Part shown: positions 43,309 through 53,622 of the stretch, piece by piece
Position numbering within the stretch: the first letter of the stretch is position 1
How the letters are laid out: each line of letters opens with the position of its first letter
Notes under the pieces: model-generated
What the model was told of the DNA's origin: nothing
Database searches by the model: none
What the model saw: the letters and a program-made list of their open reading frames with translations, nothing else
Program-made: the position numbers and the translations under genes
From: RH-AL1 sp965214415
GTDB taxonomy: Bacteria > Pseudomonadota > Alphaproteobacteria > Rhizobiales > Beijerinckiaceae
Length of the DNA: 64,000 bases
Assembly (NCBI GenBank): GCA_965214415.1
Contig: CBDCBQ010000003.1
Coordinates: 1,860,001 to 1,924,000 of the forward strand
Direction: 5' to 3'

Positions 43309-44268
43309 ATGCGACCTGGCTTTTCTTCGATTGTCACGCGGCTCGCCGGCGTGACCGGTGTCGGCAAGATGACGCTGATCTCGGCGACGATGATTTCGGC
43401 GACGCTGGTGTTGGCGCCTCGTCACGCTTGGGCGCAGGCCGTCGAGGTTTCCGTCAACGGCGATCCGATCACCTCGTTCGACCTCGATCAGCGGATGAAG
43501 CTTCTGCGCGGCATGCACAAGCCGGCGACACGCGACGCGGCGATCGAAAGCATGGTCTCCGATCGCCTGAAGGCGCGCGAGGCCAGCCGGTTCGGCATCA
43601 ACATCACCGATGAAGAGATCGGTGAACAGGTGCAGACCGACGCCCGCAAGATGAAGGTGTCGTCGGCCCAGCTAGCAGCCGACATCGGCCGCAGCGGCGT
43701 CTCCCCCGAGCACATGCGCGCCCACTTCAAGGACGAGCTCGGCTACAACGTCCTGATGAAGGCGCTCAACCGCGGCGTCGAGGCGAGCGAGGTCGCCGTC
43801 CGCGACCAGCTCGCCAAGGAGAAGGGCAAGACCTCGATCACCTCCTACACGATCCGCCAGGTCGTGTTCACGTTGAGCCCCAGCGACGGCCCCGCCCAGG
43901 TCGAGGCGGCCGTCAAGCAGGCTCAGGCGCTGCGCGGCAAGTTCGCGAGCTGCGACAGTGGCATCGCCTACGCCAAAACCTTGCCCGGTGTCGCCGTCCG
44001 CTCGAAGTTGACGCGCGACTCGACGCAGCTCAACGAAGGTATCAAGGACGTGCTCGACAAGACGCCGATCGGGCATCTGACCGAACCGAGCCGTTCCGGT
44101 AACGGCATCGAGCTGATCGCCCTGTGCGACCGCGGCGCCGCGAAAGACGACGATCAGCTGCGCAAGCAGATCGGCGACCGTATCCTGGACGAGCACATCC
44201 AGTCGCAGGCGGAACGCCGCTACAAGGAGATGCGCTCGACCGCGGTGATCGAACGCCCGCGCGGATGA
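43309..44268 (+). CDS. surA: Periplasmic chaperone/peptidyl-prolyl isomerase SurA
   Basis: 319 residues. Signal peptide in the first about 43 residues, ending PRHAWA; SurA N-terminal helical domain (EVSVNGDPITSFDLDQRM; ESMVSDRLKAREASRFG) and a parvulin-like domain (SYTIRQVVFTLSPSDGPAQ), then the C-terminal helix. It chaperones outer-membrane proteins including LptD, encoded just upstream. GGGAGG precedes the ATG. Overlaps pdxA by ATGA. Confidence 0.92.
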   Translation: MRPGFSSIVTRLAGVTGVGKMTLISATMISATLVLAPRHAWAQAVEVSVNGDPITSFDLDQRMKLLRGMHKPATRDAAIESMVSDRLKAREASRFGINITDEEIGEQVQTDARKMKVSSAQLAADIGRSGVSPEHMRAHFKDELGYNVLMKALNRGVEASEVAVRDQLAKEKGKTSITSYTIRQVVFTLSPSDGPAQVEAAVKQAQALRGKFASCDSGIAYAKTLPGVAVRSKLTRDSTQLNEGIKDVLDKTPIGHLTEPSRSGNGIELIALCDRGAAKDDDQLRKQIGDRILDEHIQSQAERRYKEMRSTAVIERPRG

Positions 44269-45350
44269 CCTCGGGCTCGCCGTCGGCCCCTCTTCGCGCG
44301 CCTCATCTGCTCGCGCTCAGCCGCGGCGACCCGTCCGGGATCGGCATCGAGGTCGCTCTGAAAGCCTGGATGGCGATCCGCGACGGACGCCTGCGCTCCG
44401 CCGACGCCGGGCCATTCCTGCTCATCGACGATCTCGACCATTGCCGCCGCGCCGCGAACCGGCTTGGCTTCGACATTCCGATGGTCGCCTCGACGCCGGA
44501 GCAGGCACCGGCGATCTTCGCCGAAGCCCTGCCGATCCTGCCTCTCGAGACCGAGACCCGCGGCATGCCCGGCGCGCCCGATGCCGCCGACGCGCCGGGC
44601 ACGATCGCCTCGATCACGCGGTGCGTCGGGCTGATCGCGGAAGGACGCGCCGCCGCGATCGTCACCCTGCCGGTCTCGAAGGAGATCCTGCACCGCGTCG
44701 GCTACCCGCATCCCGGCCAGACCGAGTTCATGGGCGAGCTGGCGGGACGGATGTTTCCCCTGTCGGAGGCACGCTCTCCGGTCATGCTGCTGTGGTCGCC
44801 GCTGCTTGCCGTCGCCCCGGCGACGATCCATGTGCCGCTCGCCACCGTGCCCGGGTTGGTGACGCGGGAACTGATCGTCGAGACCGTGCGTACCATCGCG
44901 CGCGACTTCGCGGCACGGTTTGGGATCGAACAGCCGCGCATCGCGGTCACCGGCTTGAACCCGCACGCGGGCGAGGGCGGCGACATCGGTCGCGAGGACA
45001 TCGAGGTCATCATGCCGGCGCTCGACGTGTTGCGCGCCGACGGCATCGCGGTCACCGGCCCGCACCCCGCCGACACGCTGTTCCACGAAGCGGCACGGAC
45101 GCGCTACGACGTGGTGGTGACGATGTACCACGATCAGGCGCTGATCCCGATCAAGACGCTCGCCTTCGACACGGCGGTCAACGTGACGCTCGGCCTGCCG
45201 TTCGTGCGCACATCCCCCGACCACGGCACCGCCTTCGACATCGCCGGGCGCGGCATCGCCGATCCGTCGAGCCTGATCGCGGCGCTGGGCCTCGCTGGGC
45301 GGTTGGCCGCAGCCGACCAAGCCATCGCTGCCAGCGCAGCCGATCGTTGA
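44265..45350 (+). CDS. pdxA: 4-hydroxythreonine-4-phosphate dehydrogenase
   Basis: NAD-dependent enzyme of pyridoxal phosphate synthesis. 361 residues. LSRGDPSGIGIEVALKA, HPGQTEFMGELAG, GLNPHAGEGGDIGREDIEV, the metal-binding VTMYHDQALIPIKTLAFD and RTSPDHGTAFDIAGRG. Coupled to surA; the surA-pdxA-rsmA order is conserved in Proteobacteria. Confidence 0.96.
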   Translation: MTSGSPSAPLRAPHLLALSRGDPSGIGIEVALKAWMAIRDGRLRSADAGPFLLIDDLDHCRRAANRLGFDIPMVASTPEQAPAIFAEALPILPLETETRGMPGAPDAADAPGTIASITRCVGLIAEGRAAAIVTLPVSKEILHRVGYPHPGQTEFMGELAGRMFPLSEARSPVMLLWSPLLAVAPATIHVPLATVPGLVTRELIVETVRTIARDFAARFGIEQPRIAVTGLNPHAGEGGDIGREDIEVIMPALDVLRADGIAVTGPHPADTLFHEAARTRYDVVVTMYHDQALIPIKTLAFDTAVNVTLGLPFVRTSPDHGTAFDIAGRGIADPSSLIAALGLAGRLAAADQAIAASAADR

Positions 45351-45351
45351 T

Positions 45352-46203
45352 GTGAGCGCGCCAGACGGCCTGCCGCCGCTGCGCGAGGTCGTTGCCGCGC
45401 ACGGGCTCGCGGCCAAGAAGAGCCTCGGCCAGAACTTCATCTTCGACCTCAATTTGACTCAGAAGATCGCCCGCGCCGCGGGACCACTTGCGGGCGTTCG
45501 CGTGATCGAGATCGGGCCGGGGCCGGGAGGTCTCACGCGGGCCCTGCTCGGGGAGGGCGCCGATGTCATCGCGCTGGAGCGCGACGCGCGCTGCCTCGAT
45601 GCCCTCGCCGAAGTTGGGACGCGCTATCCCGGCAAACTCGATGTCCGCGAAGCCGACGCGCTGACGGCCGACTTCGCCGCGTTGGCCGAATCCGGGCGAC
45701 CGACCCGCATCTGCGCCAACCTGCCCTACAACATCGCCACGCCGCTGCTGATCGGCTGGCTCGAGACCGAGCCCTGGCCGCCCTGGTTCGATCGGCTGAC
45801 CCTGATGTTCCAGCGCGAGGTGGCCGAGCGCATCGTCGCGACGCCGTCCGAGCGTGCCGCCTACGGACGCCTGGCCGTGCTCTCAAACTGGCGGTGCCGG
45901 ACGCGGATCCTCTTCGACGTGCCGCGCCAGAGCTTCGTGCCGCCGCCCAGCGTGACATCGAGCGTCGTCGAGCTGGTGCCGCGCGCGGAGCCTTTGCCGT
46001 GCCCGGCGCGGGCGCTCTCCGCGATCACGCAGGCGGCGTTCGGGCAGCGGCGAAAGATGCTGCGACACTCGTTGCGGACGCTCGACACGGATCCGCTGGC
46101 ACTGCTGGCGGCGGCCGGCATCGAGCCGACCAAGCGCCCCGAGGAGATCGACATCGCGGGCTTCGTGGCGCTCGCGCGCGCCTGGTCGGACGCGCGAGCC
46201 TGA
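45352..46203 (+). CDS. rsmA: 16S rRNA (adenine1518-N6/adenine1519-N6)-dimethyltransferase RsmA (KsgA)
   Basis: 283 residues. KKSLGQNFIFDLNL, SAM motif I VIEIGPGPGGLTRALL, the catalytic NLPYNIATPLL and the RNA-binding helices near AFGQRRKMLRHSL. GTG start one base after the pdxA stop. Last gene of the lptG operon. Confidence 0.96.
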   Translation: MSAPDGLPPLREVVAAHGLAAKKSLGQNFIFDLNLTQKIARAAGPLAGVRVIEIGPGPGGLTRALLGEGADVIALERDARCLDALAEVGTRYPGKLDVREADALTADFAALAESGRPTRICANLPYNIATPLLIGWLETEPWPPWFDRLTLMFQREVAERIVATPSERAAYGRLAVLSNWRCRTRILFDVPRQSFVPPPSVTSSVVELVPRAEPLPCPARALSAITQAAFGQRRKMLRHSLRTLDTDPLALLAAAGIEPTKRPEEIDIAGFVALARAWSDARA

Positions 46204-46300
46204 TCCGGCGCGCCAACGTGTCCGAAGGACGCGGCTGTCTCACACCCCGCTCGACCTGCTATGCTCGCCCGATCATCTCGCCAGCCAGAGAGGTCCGCGC

Positions 46301-46642
46301 ATGTTCATCGCCATGAACCGCTTCAAGGTCATCAAGGAAGAAGCCAAGGATTTCGAGGCCATGTGGCTCGGCCGCGAGTCGTTCTTGCATGAGAGCCCCG
46401 GCTTCATGGAATTCCACATGTTGCGCGGTCCCGAGCGCGAGGATCACGTGCTGTATTCCTCGCACACGATCTGGGCCTCGGAGGGCCAATTCGAGGACTG
46501 GACGCGCTCCGAGCAGTTCCGCGCCGCGCACAAGAACGCCGGCGGCGGCAAGCGCATGACGCTCGGCCACCCCGAGTTCGAGGGCTTCGAGGTGATCCAG
46601 ACGGTCGAAAACAAGGGGATGAAGCAGCAGGCGGCGGAGTAG
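46301..46642 (+). CDS. Antibiotic biosynthesis monooxygenase (ABM) domain protein, HmoA-like
   Basis: 113 residues, a single dimeric alpha+beta barrel. MFIAMNRFKVIKEEAKDFE, ESPGFMEFHMLRGP, HVLYSSHTIWASEGQFEDW and GHPEFEGFEVIQTV are typical of the ABM family members called heme-degrading monooxygenases. AGAGAGG lies upstream. It occupies the place next to sucC where sucD would be expected, and is convergent with sucC. Confidence 0.82.
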   Translation: MFIAMNRFKVIKEEAKDFEAMWLGRESFLHESPGFMEFHMLRGPEREDHVLYSSHTIWASEGQFEDWTRSEQFRAAHKNAGGGKRMTLGHPEFEGFEVIQTVENKGMKQQAAE

Positions 46643-46677
46643 CCGTTCGCGTCACCCCACGCCGTTCGAGGCGGTGC

Positions 46678-47871
<1,194 letters not shown>

Positions 47872-47939
47872 CGGCGGGGTTCCGGCGGATTGCTTTCGGT
47901 ACGACCTCTAGCGAGCCGGCGGTGGGCTTTCAATCGGCA

Positions 47940-48150
47940 CGACGTGCGGGTTGTGGGCAGGATTGGGCGACCGGTCAGTCGGTCGTGCCCGTAATCCCGT
48001 GCACCGTGCACGACACGGACGATGGCCACGTCAATCCCATCGACGGTGTGGAAGATCAGGTAATTTCCGTCCGGTCGTCGGCGGATGCCATGGCCCTCGC
48101 GCCGCGGGACCGATGTGTAGCGCGTCGGCGCAAGCTGCGGTTTGACAGCT
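47940..48150 (-). pseudogene. ParE/RelE-family toxin remnant
   Basis: A minus-strand reading frame between the P450 stop and sucC encodes NYLIFHTVDGIDVAIVRVVHGARD, the C-terminal half of ParE-type toxins (N/H-Y-x-I-F-Y...I.RVLHGARD). The N-terminal helices are missing; the residues before it (PQLAP...RREGHGIRRR) resemble the mid-section with an insertion. No start codon or ribosome site, and no antitoxin, are seen. It probably marks the scar of a rearrangement that separated mdh from sucC. Confidence 0.65.
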
Positions 48151-48154
48151 CGGA

Positions 48155-50083
48155 TTAGACCAACGCCGCTGATTGGGAAACGGCCGCCAACCCCGCGTCC
48201 AGCTCCCCCCAGAGCCCCGCATACCAAGTCTCGAATGCCGTGACGAAGTCGCGGTCGGCGTCGATCTCGCCGCGCGCGCGAAGGGGGGTGGCGCCGGCGG
48301 CGGCGAGGGCGGCGTCGACGCGGATCGGGATCGCCTGAAAGGTGCGCGCCCACTTGCGGTCGCCGCAGCCGAGCACGGCATAGCGCACGCCCGCCAGCGC
48401 GTCCGGCGCGAGACCGTCGAGCCACTCGACGAAGCGCCGCGCATTGTCCGGCGGCTGGCCCTGGTATGAGGCCGTGACGACGACGAGTGCGCCGTCGCGC
48501 GGCAGGCGATCGACGAAATCGTCCATCGAGCCGACCCGCGCCGCGTAGCCGTGCTCGGCCGCCTCCACCGCGATGCGCCGCGCGAAGGCTTCCGACGAGC
48601 CGAAATTGCTTCCGTAGATCACCAGGAGCGGCACCCCCTGCGTGTTCGCTTCACGCGGGACGGGACAGACGCGAGCCGCCGCCGGCGCCTCGGTGCTATG
48701 CGCTCGACGACGCGCCGGTGCTTGCCGCCGCCGCGCGCGCATGAAAAAGCCGGTGGGCTTCATCGTCAGGGTCTCGGCGACAACGAGCCGATAGGCGGGA
48801 TCGGCCATCTCGATGTCGAAGCGCTGCAGGATCATCGCCAGCACCAGCACCGCCTCCTGCAAGGCGAAGCCGCGGCCGATACAGGCGCGCTGGCCATTGC
48901 CGAACGGCTTCCAGGCGTTGGGCGGCCGCGTCGCGATGGCCTCGGGCGCGAAGCGCTCGGGCCGGAATGCTTCGGGATCGGGCCACACCGAAGGATCGCG
49001 GTGCAGCACGGGCAGCAGCACCAGCACCGTGTCCGTCGTGGCGATCGGATAACGGCCGCCGATCTCCGTGGCCTCCCGTGCGCGTAGGCCGAACGCGGGG
49101 GCCGTCGGCCAGAGCCGCAGCGTCTCCATCAGCACCTGCTCGACATATCGCAGCTCGGCGAGGTCCGAGGCGCGCGGGGTGTCGGCGCCCAGCACGCGAT
49201 CCACTTCCGCGCGAGCCTCGCCCAGCGCGGTGGGATTGGCGAGCAGCAGGTAGAGCGCGAACGATAGCAGCCCGCTCGTCGTCTCGTGACCCGCCGCGAG
49301 GAAGGTGACCATCTGGTAGCGGATGTTCTCGTCGGACAGGCCCTGCCCGCTCACGGGGTCCCTCCCCGCGAGCATCTTGCCGAGCAGGTCGTCACGCGGC
49401 GGACCGCCGGCGGCGCGGCGGCGCGCGACCAGATCATCGGCGCTGCCGTGCATGATCGCGACATTGCGCGCCTGGCGCCGCGCGCGCCAGACCAGCGCCC
49501 GCGTCAACAGCTCCGGTTGCCGGGCCTGCCGCCCCGCCTCCTCGAACCCTTCCAGCATGGCGACGACGAACGGATGCATCTCGGCTTGATAGAAGCTGTT
49601 GAACCGGACATCGAATGCGCAGAGGGCGATCGTATCGAGAGTGAGGCGCGTCACCTGATCCGTGACGTCGATCTCGGCGTCGCCGAACCGCTCCCAGCGC
49701 AGCAACATCTGCTCGGCGATATCGAGCATGCGATCGAACATGCCATGGATCGACAGCGTCCCGAACGCCGGCGTCAGCAGGCGATGCGCGATGCCCCAGT
49801 TCGGCTCGTGGTCGTAGGCGGAGAACAGGCCGTCGCCGACCACCTTGCGGATGTTCTCGAGCGGGCGGTGGTTCTTCTTGGCGAAGCGCGTCTCGTCGCA
49901 CAGCTCGTCGACGAGGTCGTGGCCGCCGACGACGATGATCGAGCGTCCGAGGATCGCGAGGCGAAAGATCGGACCATGCCGGGCGGCAAGCCGCATCAGG
50001 CTCTGGATGCCGTTCTTGGCGTCGATCTCGGGAATGTTGCCGAGGAGCGGCCAAGGCCTCGGCTGGGGGATCGCGGTCGCCAT
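48155..50083 (-). CDS. CYP102-like cytochrome P450-flavodoxin fusion lacking the FAD/NADPH reductase domain
   Basis: 642 residues. The P450 domain (about 1-460) has the oxygen-activating AAGHETTSG, the ExxR helix ETLRLWP and the heme Cys401 in KPFGNGQRACIGRGFALQEA. A flavodoxin domain (about 490-630) has the FMN motif VIYGSNFGSSEAFA, VVTASYQGQPPDNARRF and GVRYAVLGCGDRKWA. It is colinear with P450 BM3 (CYP102A) up to the end of the FMN domain and then stops; the C-terminal FAD/NADPH module (about 400 residues) is absent. The rest of the frame is clean. It would need an external reductase or is a truncated remnant. Start MATAIPQPRPW with GAAGG upstream. Confidence 0.88.
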   Translation of the reverse strand: MATAIPQPRPWPLLGNIPEIDAKNGIQSLMRLAARHGPIFRLAILGRSIIVVGGHDLVDELCDETRFAKKNHRPLENIRKVVGDGLFSAYDHEPNWGIAHRLLTPAFGTLSIHGMFDRMLDIAEQMLLRWERFGDAEIDVTDQVTRLTLDTIALCAFDVRFNSFYQAEMHPFVVAMLEGFEEAGRQARQPELLTRALVWRARRQARNVAIMHGSADDLVARRRAAGGPPRDDLLGKMLAGRDPVSGQGLSDENIRYQMVTFLAAGHETTSGLLSFALYLLLANPTALGEARAEVDRVLGADTPRASDLAELRYVEQVLMETLRLWPTAPAFGLRAREATEIGGRYPIATTDTVLVLLPVLHRDPSVWPDPEAFRPERFAPEAIATRPPNAWKPFGNGQRACIGRGFALQEAVLVLAMILQRFDIEMADPAYRLVVAETLTMKPTGFFMRARRRQAPARRRAHSTEAPAAARVCPVPREANTQGVPLLVIYGSNFGSSEAFARRIAVEAAEHGYAARVGSMDDFVDRLPRDGALVVVTASYQGQPPDNARRFVEWLDGLAPDALAGVRYAVLGCGDRKWARTFQAIPIRVDAALAAAGATPLRARGEIDADRDFVTAFETWYAGLWGELDAGLAAVSQSAALV

Positions 50084-50158
50084 CAGCGCGCCTTCGCTCG
50101 ATCTCGCATGGCCGCCATTGTGCCAGCCGCGCGCGGCCGGCACAACGTCGGGTCCGGC

Positions 50159-51124
50159 TCAGTCCGCGAAGGCGGGGTTGATCCCCTTGCACGCTTCGAT
50201 CAGCGTCTGCACCGAGGCGACCGACTTCTCGAACATCGCCGTCTCGGTCTCGTCGAGCTGCACCTCCACGACCTTCTCGACCCCGTTGGCGCCGATGATC
50301 ACCGGCACGCCGACGTAGATGTTGGACAGGCCGTATTGCCCGGTCAGCTGCGCCGCGCACGGCAGCACGCGTCGCTTGTCCTTCAGGTAGCTCTCGGCCA
50401 TCGCGATCGCGGAGGCGGCCGGCGCGTAGAACGCCGAGCCGGTCTTGAGCAGGTTGACGATCTCGCCGCCCCCTTTGCGCGTGCGCGCGACGATCGCGTC
50501 GAGCTTCTCGTGCGTGGTCCACCCCATCTTGACGAGGTCGGGCAACGGGATGCCGGCGACGGTCGAGTAGCGCAGCGAGGGCACCATGTCGTCGCCATGG
50601 CCGCCCAGCACGAACGCGGTGACGTCCTCGACGGAGACGTTGAATTCCTGGGCGAGGAAGTAACGGAAGCGGGCCGAGTCGAGCACGCCCGCCATGCCGA
50701 CCACTTTAGTCGGCGGCAGGCCCGAGGTCTTTTGCAGCGCCCAGACCATCGCATCGAGGGGGTTGGTGATGCAGATCACGAACGCGTCCGGCGCGTGCGA
50801 CTTGATGCCGGCGCCGACGGATTCCATCACCTTCAGATTGATGCCGAGCAGGTCGTCGCGGCTCATGCCGGGCTTGCGGGGGACGCCGGCCGTGACGATC
50901 ACCACGTCGGAGCCGGCGATGTCCTCGTAGGCGTTGGCGCCGGAGATCTTCGCGTTGAACCCGTCGACGGGGGAGGATTCGGCGAGGTCGAGCGCCTTGC
51001 CCTGCGGCGTGCCTTCGGCGATGTCGAAGAGCACGATGTCGCCGAGCTCCTTCAGGCCGGCGAGATGCGCCAGCGTGCCGCCGATGTGTCCCGCGCCGAT
51101 CAGAGCGATTTTGCTGCGCGCCAT
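50159..51124 (-). CDS. mdh: Malate dehydrogenase (LDH-like type)
   Basis: 321 residues, TCA cycle. Rossmann GAGHIGGTLAHLA, DIAEGTPQGKALDL, GVPRKPGMSRDDLL (Arg residues binding substrate), ITNPLDAMVW and the catalytic His in LGGHGDDMVP. GGAG seven bases before the ATG. Usually followed directly by sucC; here the P450 gene intervenes. Confidence 0.97.
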   Translation of the reverse strand: MARSKIALIGAGHIGGTLAHLAGLKELGDIVLFDIAEGTPQGKALDLAESSPVDGFNAKISGANAYEDIAGSDVVIVTAGVPRKPGMSRDDLLGINLKVMESVGAGIKSHAPDAFVICITNPLDAMVWALQKTSGLPPTKVVGMAGVLDSARFRYFLAQEFNVSVEDVTAFVLGGHGDDMVPSLRYSTVAGIPLPDLVKMGWTTHEKLDAIVARTRKGGGEIVNLLKTGSAFYAPAASAIAMAESYLKDKRRVLPCAAQLTGQYGLSNIYVGVPVIIGANGVEKVVEVQLDETETAMFEKSVASVQTLIEACKGINPAFAD

Positions 51125-51172
51125 GGTGTGTCTCCGGGCTCCCTACAGAAATCACCGAGCCGTCGGCGCGGT

Positions 51173-51757
51173 TCATGCCGAAGATCGGGATGGCTGACAA
51201 CCCCGCCCCGAGGCTCGAGCGTCGATCAATGCCGCGATCGCAAGCACGGTCCGCCAGTTGCGCGCGGTGCCGACCGTGCCGAGATGGCGTTCGACGAGGG
51301 CGGCCGTCACCCGCGATCGGCCGATGCCGTCGGGATAGGCAATATAGGCGGTCGCGCCGACCAGATGGGCGACCTCATTGCCGGTCACGGCGGCACGAAG
51401 CGCGGCTTGGGATGCGGCATCCGGCACGTCTCGAAGCGGCATCGCGACGACGAGAGCCGGCGTCGCTTGTGCCATGTCGACGAACGGTAGGGCTGCGACA
51501 AGGGCGCGCCATTCCGCCGCCGTGCGCGCGATAACCTTGGTCTCGACCGCGCAGGCCGTGGCCATCGCCGCCTCGATTGCGCTCTCCAAGCTCGCTCGCC
51601 CGCGGCGCTCGGCCTCGAAGACGAGATTGCCGCTCTGGAGCACGGTCCGCGGGTCGCGGAGTCCCGCGTCCAACATGGCGGCACGCAAATCGGCCATGCG
51701 AATCGTCGCATGGCCGCCGACGTTGATTGCCCGAAAGAGCGCGACGAAGGTTGGCAC
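51173..51757 (-). CDS. DUF1697 family protein
   Basis: 194 residues. VALFRAINVGGHATIRMADL, LRDPRTVLQSGNLVFEA, AYIAYPDGIGRSRV and ERHLGTVGTARNWRTV are typical of DUF1697, an uncharacterised cytoplasmic family. GTG start. Lies upstream of mdh on the same strand, 48 bases apart. Confidence 0.85.
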   Translation of the reverse strand: MPTFVALFRAINVGGHATIRMADLRAAMLDAGLRDPRTVLQSGNLVFEAERRGRASLESAIEAAMATACAVETKVIARTAAEWRALVAALPFVDMAQATPALVVAMPLRDVPDAASQAALRAAVTGNEVAHLVGATAYIAYPDGIGRSRVTAALVERHLGTVGTARNWRTVLAIAALIDARASGRGCQPSRSSA

Positions 51758-51779
51758 GGCTGCCCGTGCCGGGCCTCGC

Positions 51780-52088
51780 TCAGTACTTGGCGGTCACGAC
51801 CGCGGCGGTGCCGCACTGGAAGTTGAGCTGCGAGTAAAGGTCGACGTTGTTGTAGATATAGCTGCCGGACTTGATCTTGCGGATCGGCGGAAGAATCCCG
51901 CGGATGATCCCGAGCGTGAACGGCACCGGCGCGGTCGCACTCCAGGTATCGTCGGCATTCTTGACGAAGTTAGAGCAGACGATCGTGCTGGCGCTGGTCA
52001 CCGGCGAGAGCTGGACGAAGAACTGGGCGTGGGCGGAGGTCGATGCCGCGAGAGCCAGCAGCGGCAGTGCAAGAATAAGCTTTTTCAT
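51780..52088 (-). CDS. Small exported two-cysteine protein (paralog of 35006-35251)
   Basis: 102 residues. Signal peptide MKKLILALPLLALAASTSAHA, then IVCSNFVKNADDTWSATAPV, GSYIYNNVDLYSQL and a late cysteine in FQCGTA. It shares the C-x2-F-x-KN-x-D-x-TW-x-A-x2-PV block and the distant second cysteine with the protein at 35006-35251, despite low similarity elsewhere. GAGGGG upstream of the ATG. No known family recognised. Confidence 0.65.
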   Translation of the reverse strand: MKKLILALPLLALAASTSAHAQFFVQLSPVTSASTIVCSNFVKNADDTWSATAPVPFTLGIIRGILPPIRKIKSGSYIYNNVDLYSQLNFQCGTAAVVTAKY

Positions 52089-52362
52089 GGTTTCCCCTCG
52101 GGCTCTGGTCGAGCCCCCGATCTAGAGCGATTCGTCGTGAACGCCGTGTTACGCTTTTGCGAAACCGCCACCCCTTGGCGTATTTCGAACCAAATCTTGC
52201 CCAAGTTGCGCGGCGGGCACGCTGCCGTCAATGGGCAACGTCCGCGTCATCGCGCGGAGTCAGCGCAAGCGGCGCTGGCGCCACAGGAACCAACCCGACC
52301 GAGGCCACGTTTTGGTACGGTCGGCCGATTGCGACTTGCGACGCCGACGCGGAGTCCGAAGC

Positions 52363-52716
52363 ATGGTGAGATCGAAAACGCTGGCGGTGGCTGGGACCGC
52401 GTTGCTGTCTCTGGCCGCGCAGACTGTGTCGGCGCAGGTGATCTACGCACCCCGCCCAGCGGCCCAAGGCGTGATCCCGTTTCCCTTTTCGGACCCCTCT
52501 CCGTACGATCAGGCTTACGGTGAGAGGCCATCATTCGAGATCCTGCCGACGGCCCCCGGATACGCGCCGGCCGTTCGCGTGACCGAGCGCTGTCTTTATC
52601 CGAACGGTTGGAACGTCACCGACTTCGATCGTGACATCAACGGCATCCCGCCCGGCATCGACCATCAGTGCCCGGTGCCGGCACCCGCCTCCGGTCATGT
52701 CCGCGCGCGCTTCTGA
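52363..52716 (+). CDS. Exported hypothetical protein
   Basis: 117 residues. Signal peptide MVRSKTLAVAGTALLSLAAQ, cleavage probably after TVSA. The mature part is proline/aromatic-rich (VIYAPRPAAQGVIPFPF; SYDQAYGERP-like) with two cysteines (ERCLYPNGWN and DHQCPVP) around VTDFDRDINGIPPGI. GGAG eight bases before the ATG. Not recognised. Followed directly by another exported protein, overlapping it. Confidence 0.6.
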   Translation: MVRSKTLAVAGTALLSLAAQTVSAQVIYAPRPAAQGVIPFPFSDPSPYDQAYGERPSFEILPTAPGYAPAVRVTERCLYPNGWNVTDFDRDINGIPPGIDHQCPVPAPASGHVRARF

Positions 52717-53011
52717 TCGGCCTGGCGTGACATCCGTTCGTTGCTGTTCAATTGCCGTGCTCGTGACGGCGCTGCTTGCCACAACGGGCGGGCGTGCCGC
52801 TGATTTCGACGGGCATCGGGCGCCGCGTCATCGCCATTATCGACCTGCGAGGGCCGACGAGCCGCCGGTGGTCCCGCTGGGCTATGCCTACGGCGGCTAT
52901 GGCGCAGGTGAGCCGCCGGGCTACGCGACGCCCGCCCTGCGAGGCTACGGCTATGTGATCGAGACACCGGGCGGCCTTTACCCACCGAGCGTTCCGTTCA
53001 CTCCATTCTGA
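52697..53011 (+). CDS. Exported Gly/Tyr/Pro-rich hypothetical protein
   Basis: 104 residues from the ATG at 52697, or 94 from the GTG at 52727. Hydrophobic segment CCSIAVLVTALLATTGGRA then RHRHYRPARADEPPVV, GYAYGGYGAGEPPGYA and YGYVIETPGGLYPP. A small, low-complexity envelope protein. Its 3' end overlaps the convergent ruvX by 34 bases. Not recognised. Confidence 0.5.
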   Translation: MSARASDRPGVTSVRCCSIAVLVTALLATTGGRAADFDGHRAPRHRHYRPARADEPPVVPLGYAYGGYGAGEPPGYATPALRGYGYVIETPGGLYPPSVPFTPF

Positions 53012-53493
53012 GCCTCGGCCCGCGCAAGGTGCGCGAGCCGATCCAGTGCCCCCTGCAGAATGTAGGCGGCCGCCATGCGGTCGACGACCGCGGCGCGTTT
53101 CGCACGGGACGCATCCTGCTCGATCAGGCTTCGCGTCACCGCGGCTGTCGACAATCGCTCGTCCCAGAATACGAACGGCAGCATCGTCAGCCCGGCCATG
53201 TTGCGGATGAACGCGCGCGTCGCCTGCACGCGCGGCCCCTCCGACCCGTCCATGTTGAGCGGCAAGCCGATCACCAGCGCCGCCGCCTCGAGCCGGCTGG
53301 CCTCGTCGACCAGCGACGCCGCGTCGTGCTGGAACCGCGTCCTACGGATCGTCGTCACCGGCGAGGCGAGGCGCCGCTCGACGTCGGACACCGCGACGCC
53401 GATCGTCTTGGTGCCGAGATCGAGGCCGAGCAGGCGATCGAAGCGGCGCAGACGGGGGGCGAGCGTCGCCAGGTCGATGATGTTGTCGGGCAT
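52978..53493 (-). CDS. ruvX: Putative pre-16S rRNA nuclease / Holliday junction resolvase RuvX (YqgF)
   Basis: 171 residues. RNase-H-fold motifs LLGLDLGTKTIGVAVSD, VIGLPLNMDGSEGPR, WDERLSTAAV and VDRMAAAYILQGAL. In E. coli YqgF processes 16S rRNA 5' ends. Start confirmed by MPDNIIDLATLA, common in alphaproteobacteria. Divergent from gatC, the usual neighbour. Confidence 0.94.
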   Translation of the reverse strand: MPDNIIDLATLAPRLRRFDRLLGLDLGTKTIGVAVSDVERRLASPVTTIRRTRFQHDAASLVDEASRLEAAALVIGLPLNMDGSEGPRVQATRAFIRNMAGLTMLPFVFWDERLSTAAVTRSLIEQDASRAKRAAVVDRMAAAYILQGALDRLAHLARAEAQNGVNGTLGG

Positions 53494-53622
53494 CCGGGCG
53501 GTATAGCCGGTGGCGCGCGTCTGACGGGAGCTTTTCTGTGAGGTGGCGAGGGTCGCGCCTCGGGTGACTTGGTCGAAGGCGGGATGCTATAGACGCCGCC
53601 TCGTTTCGAGGTTGGAGTCAAC

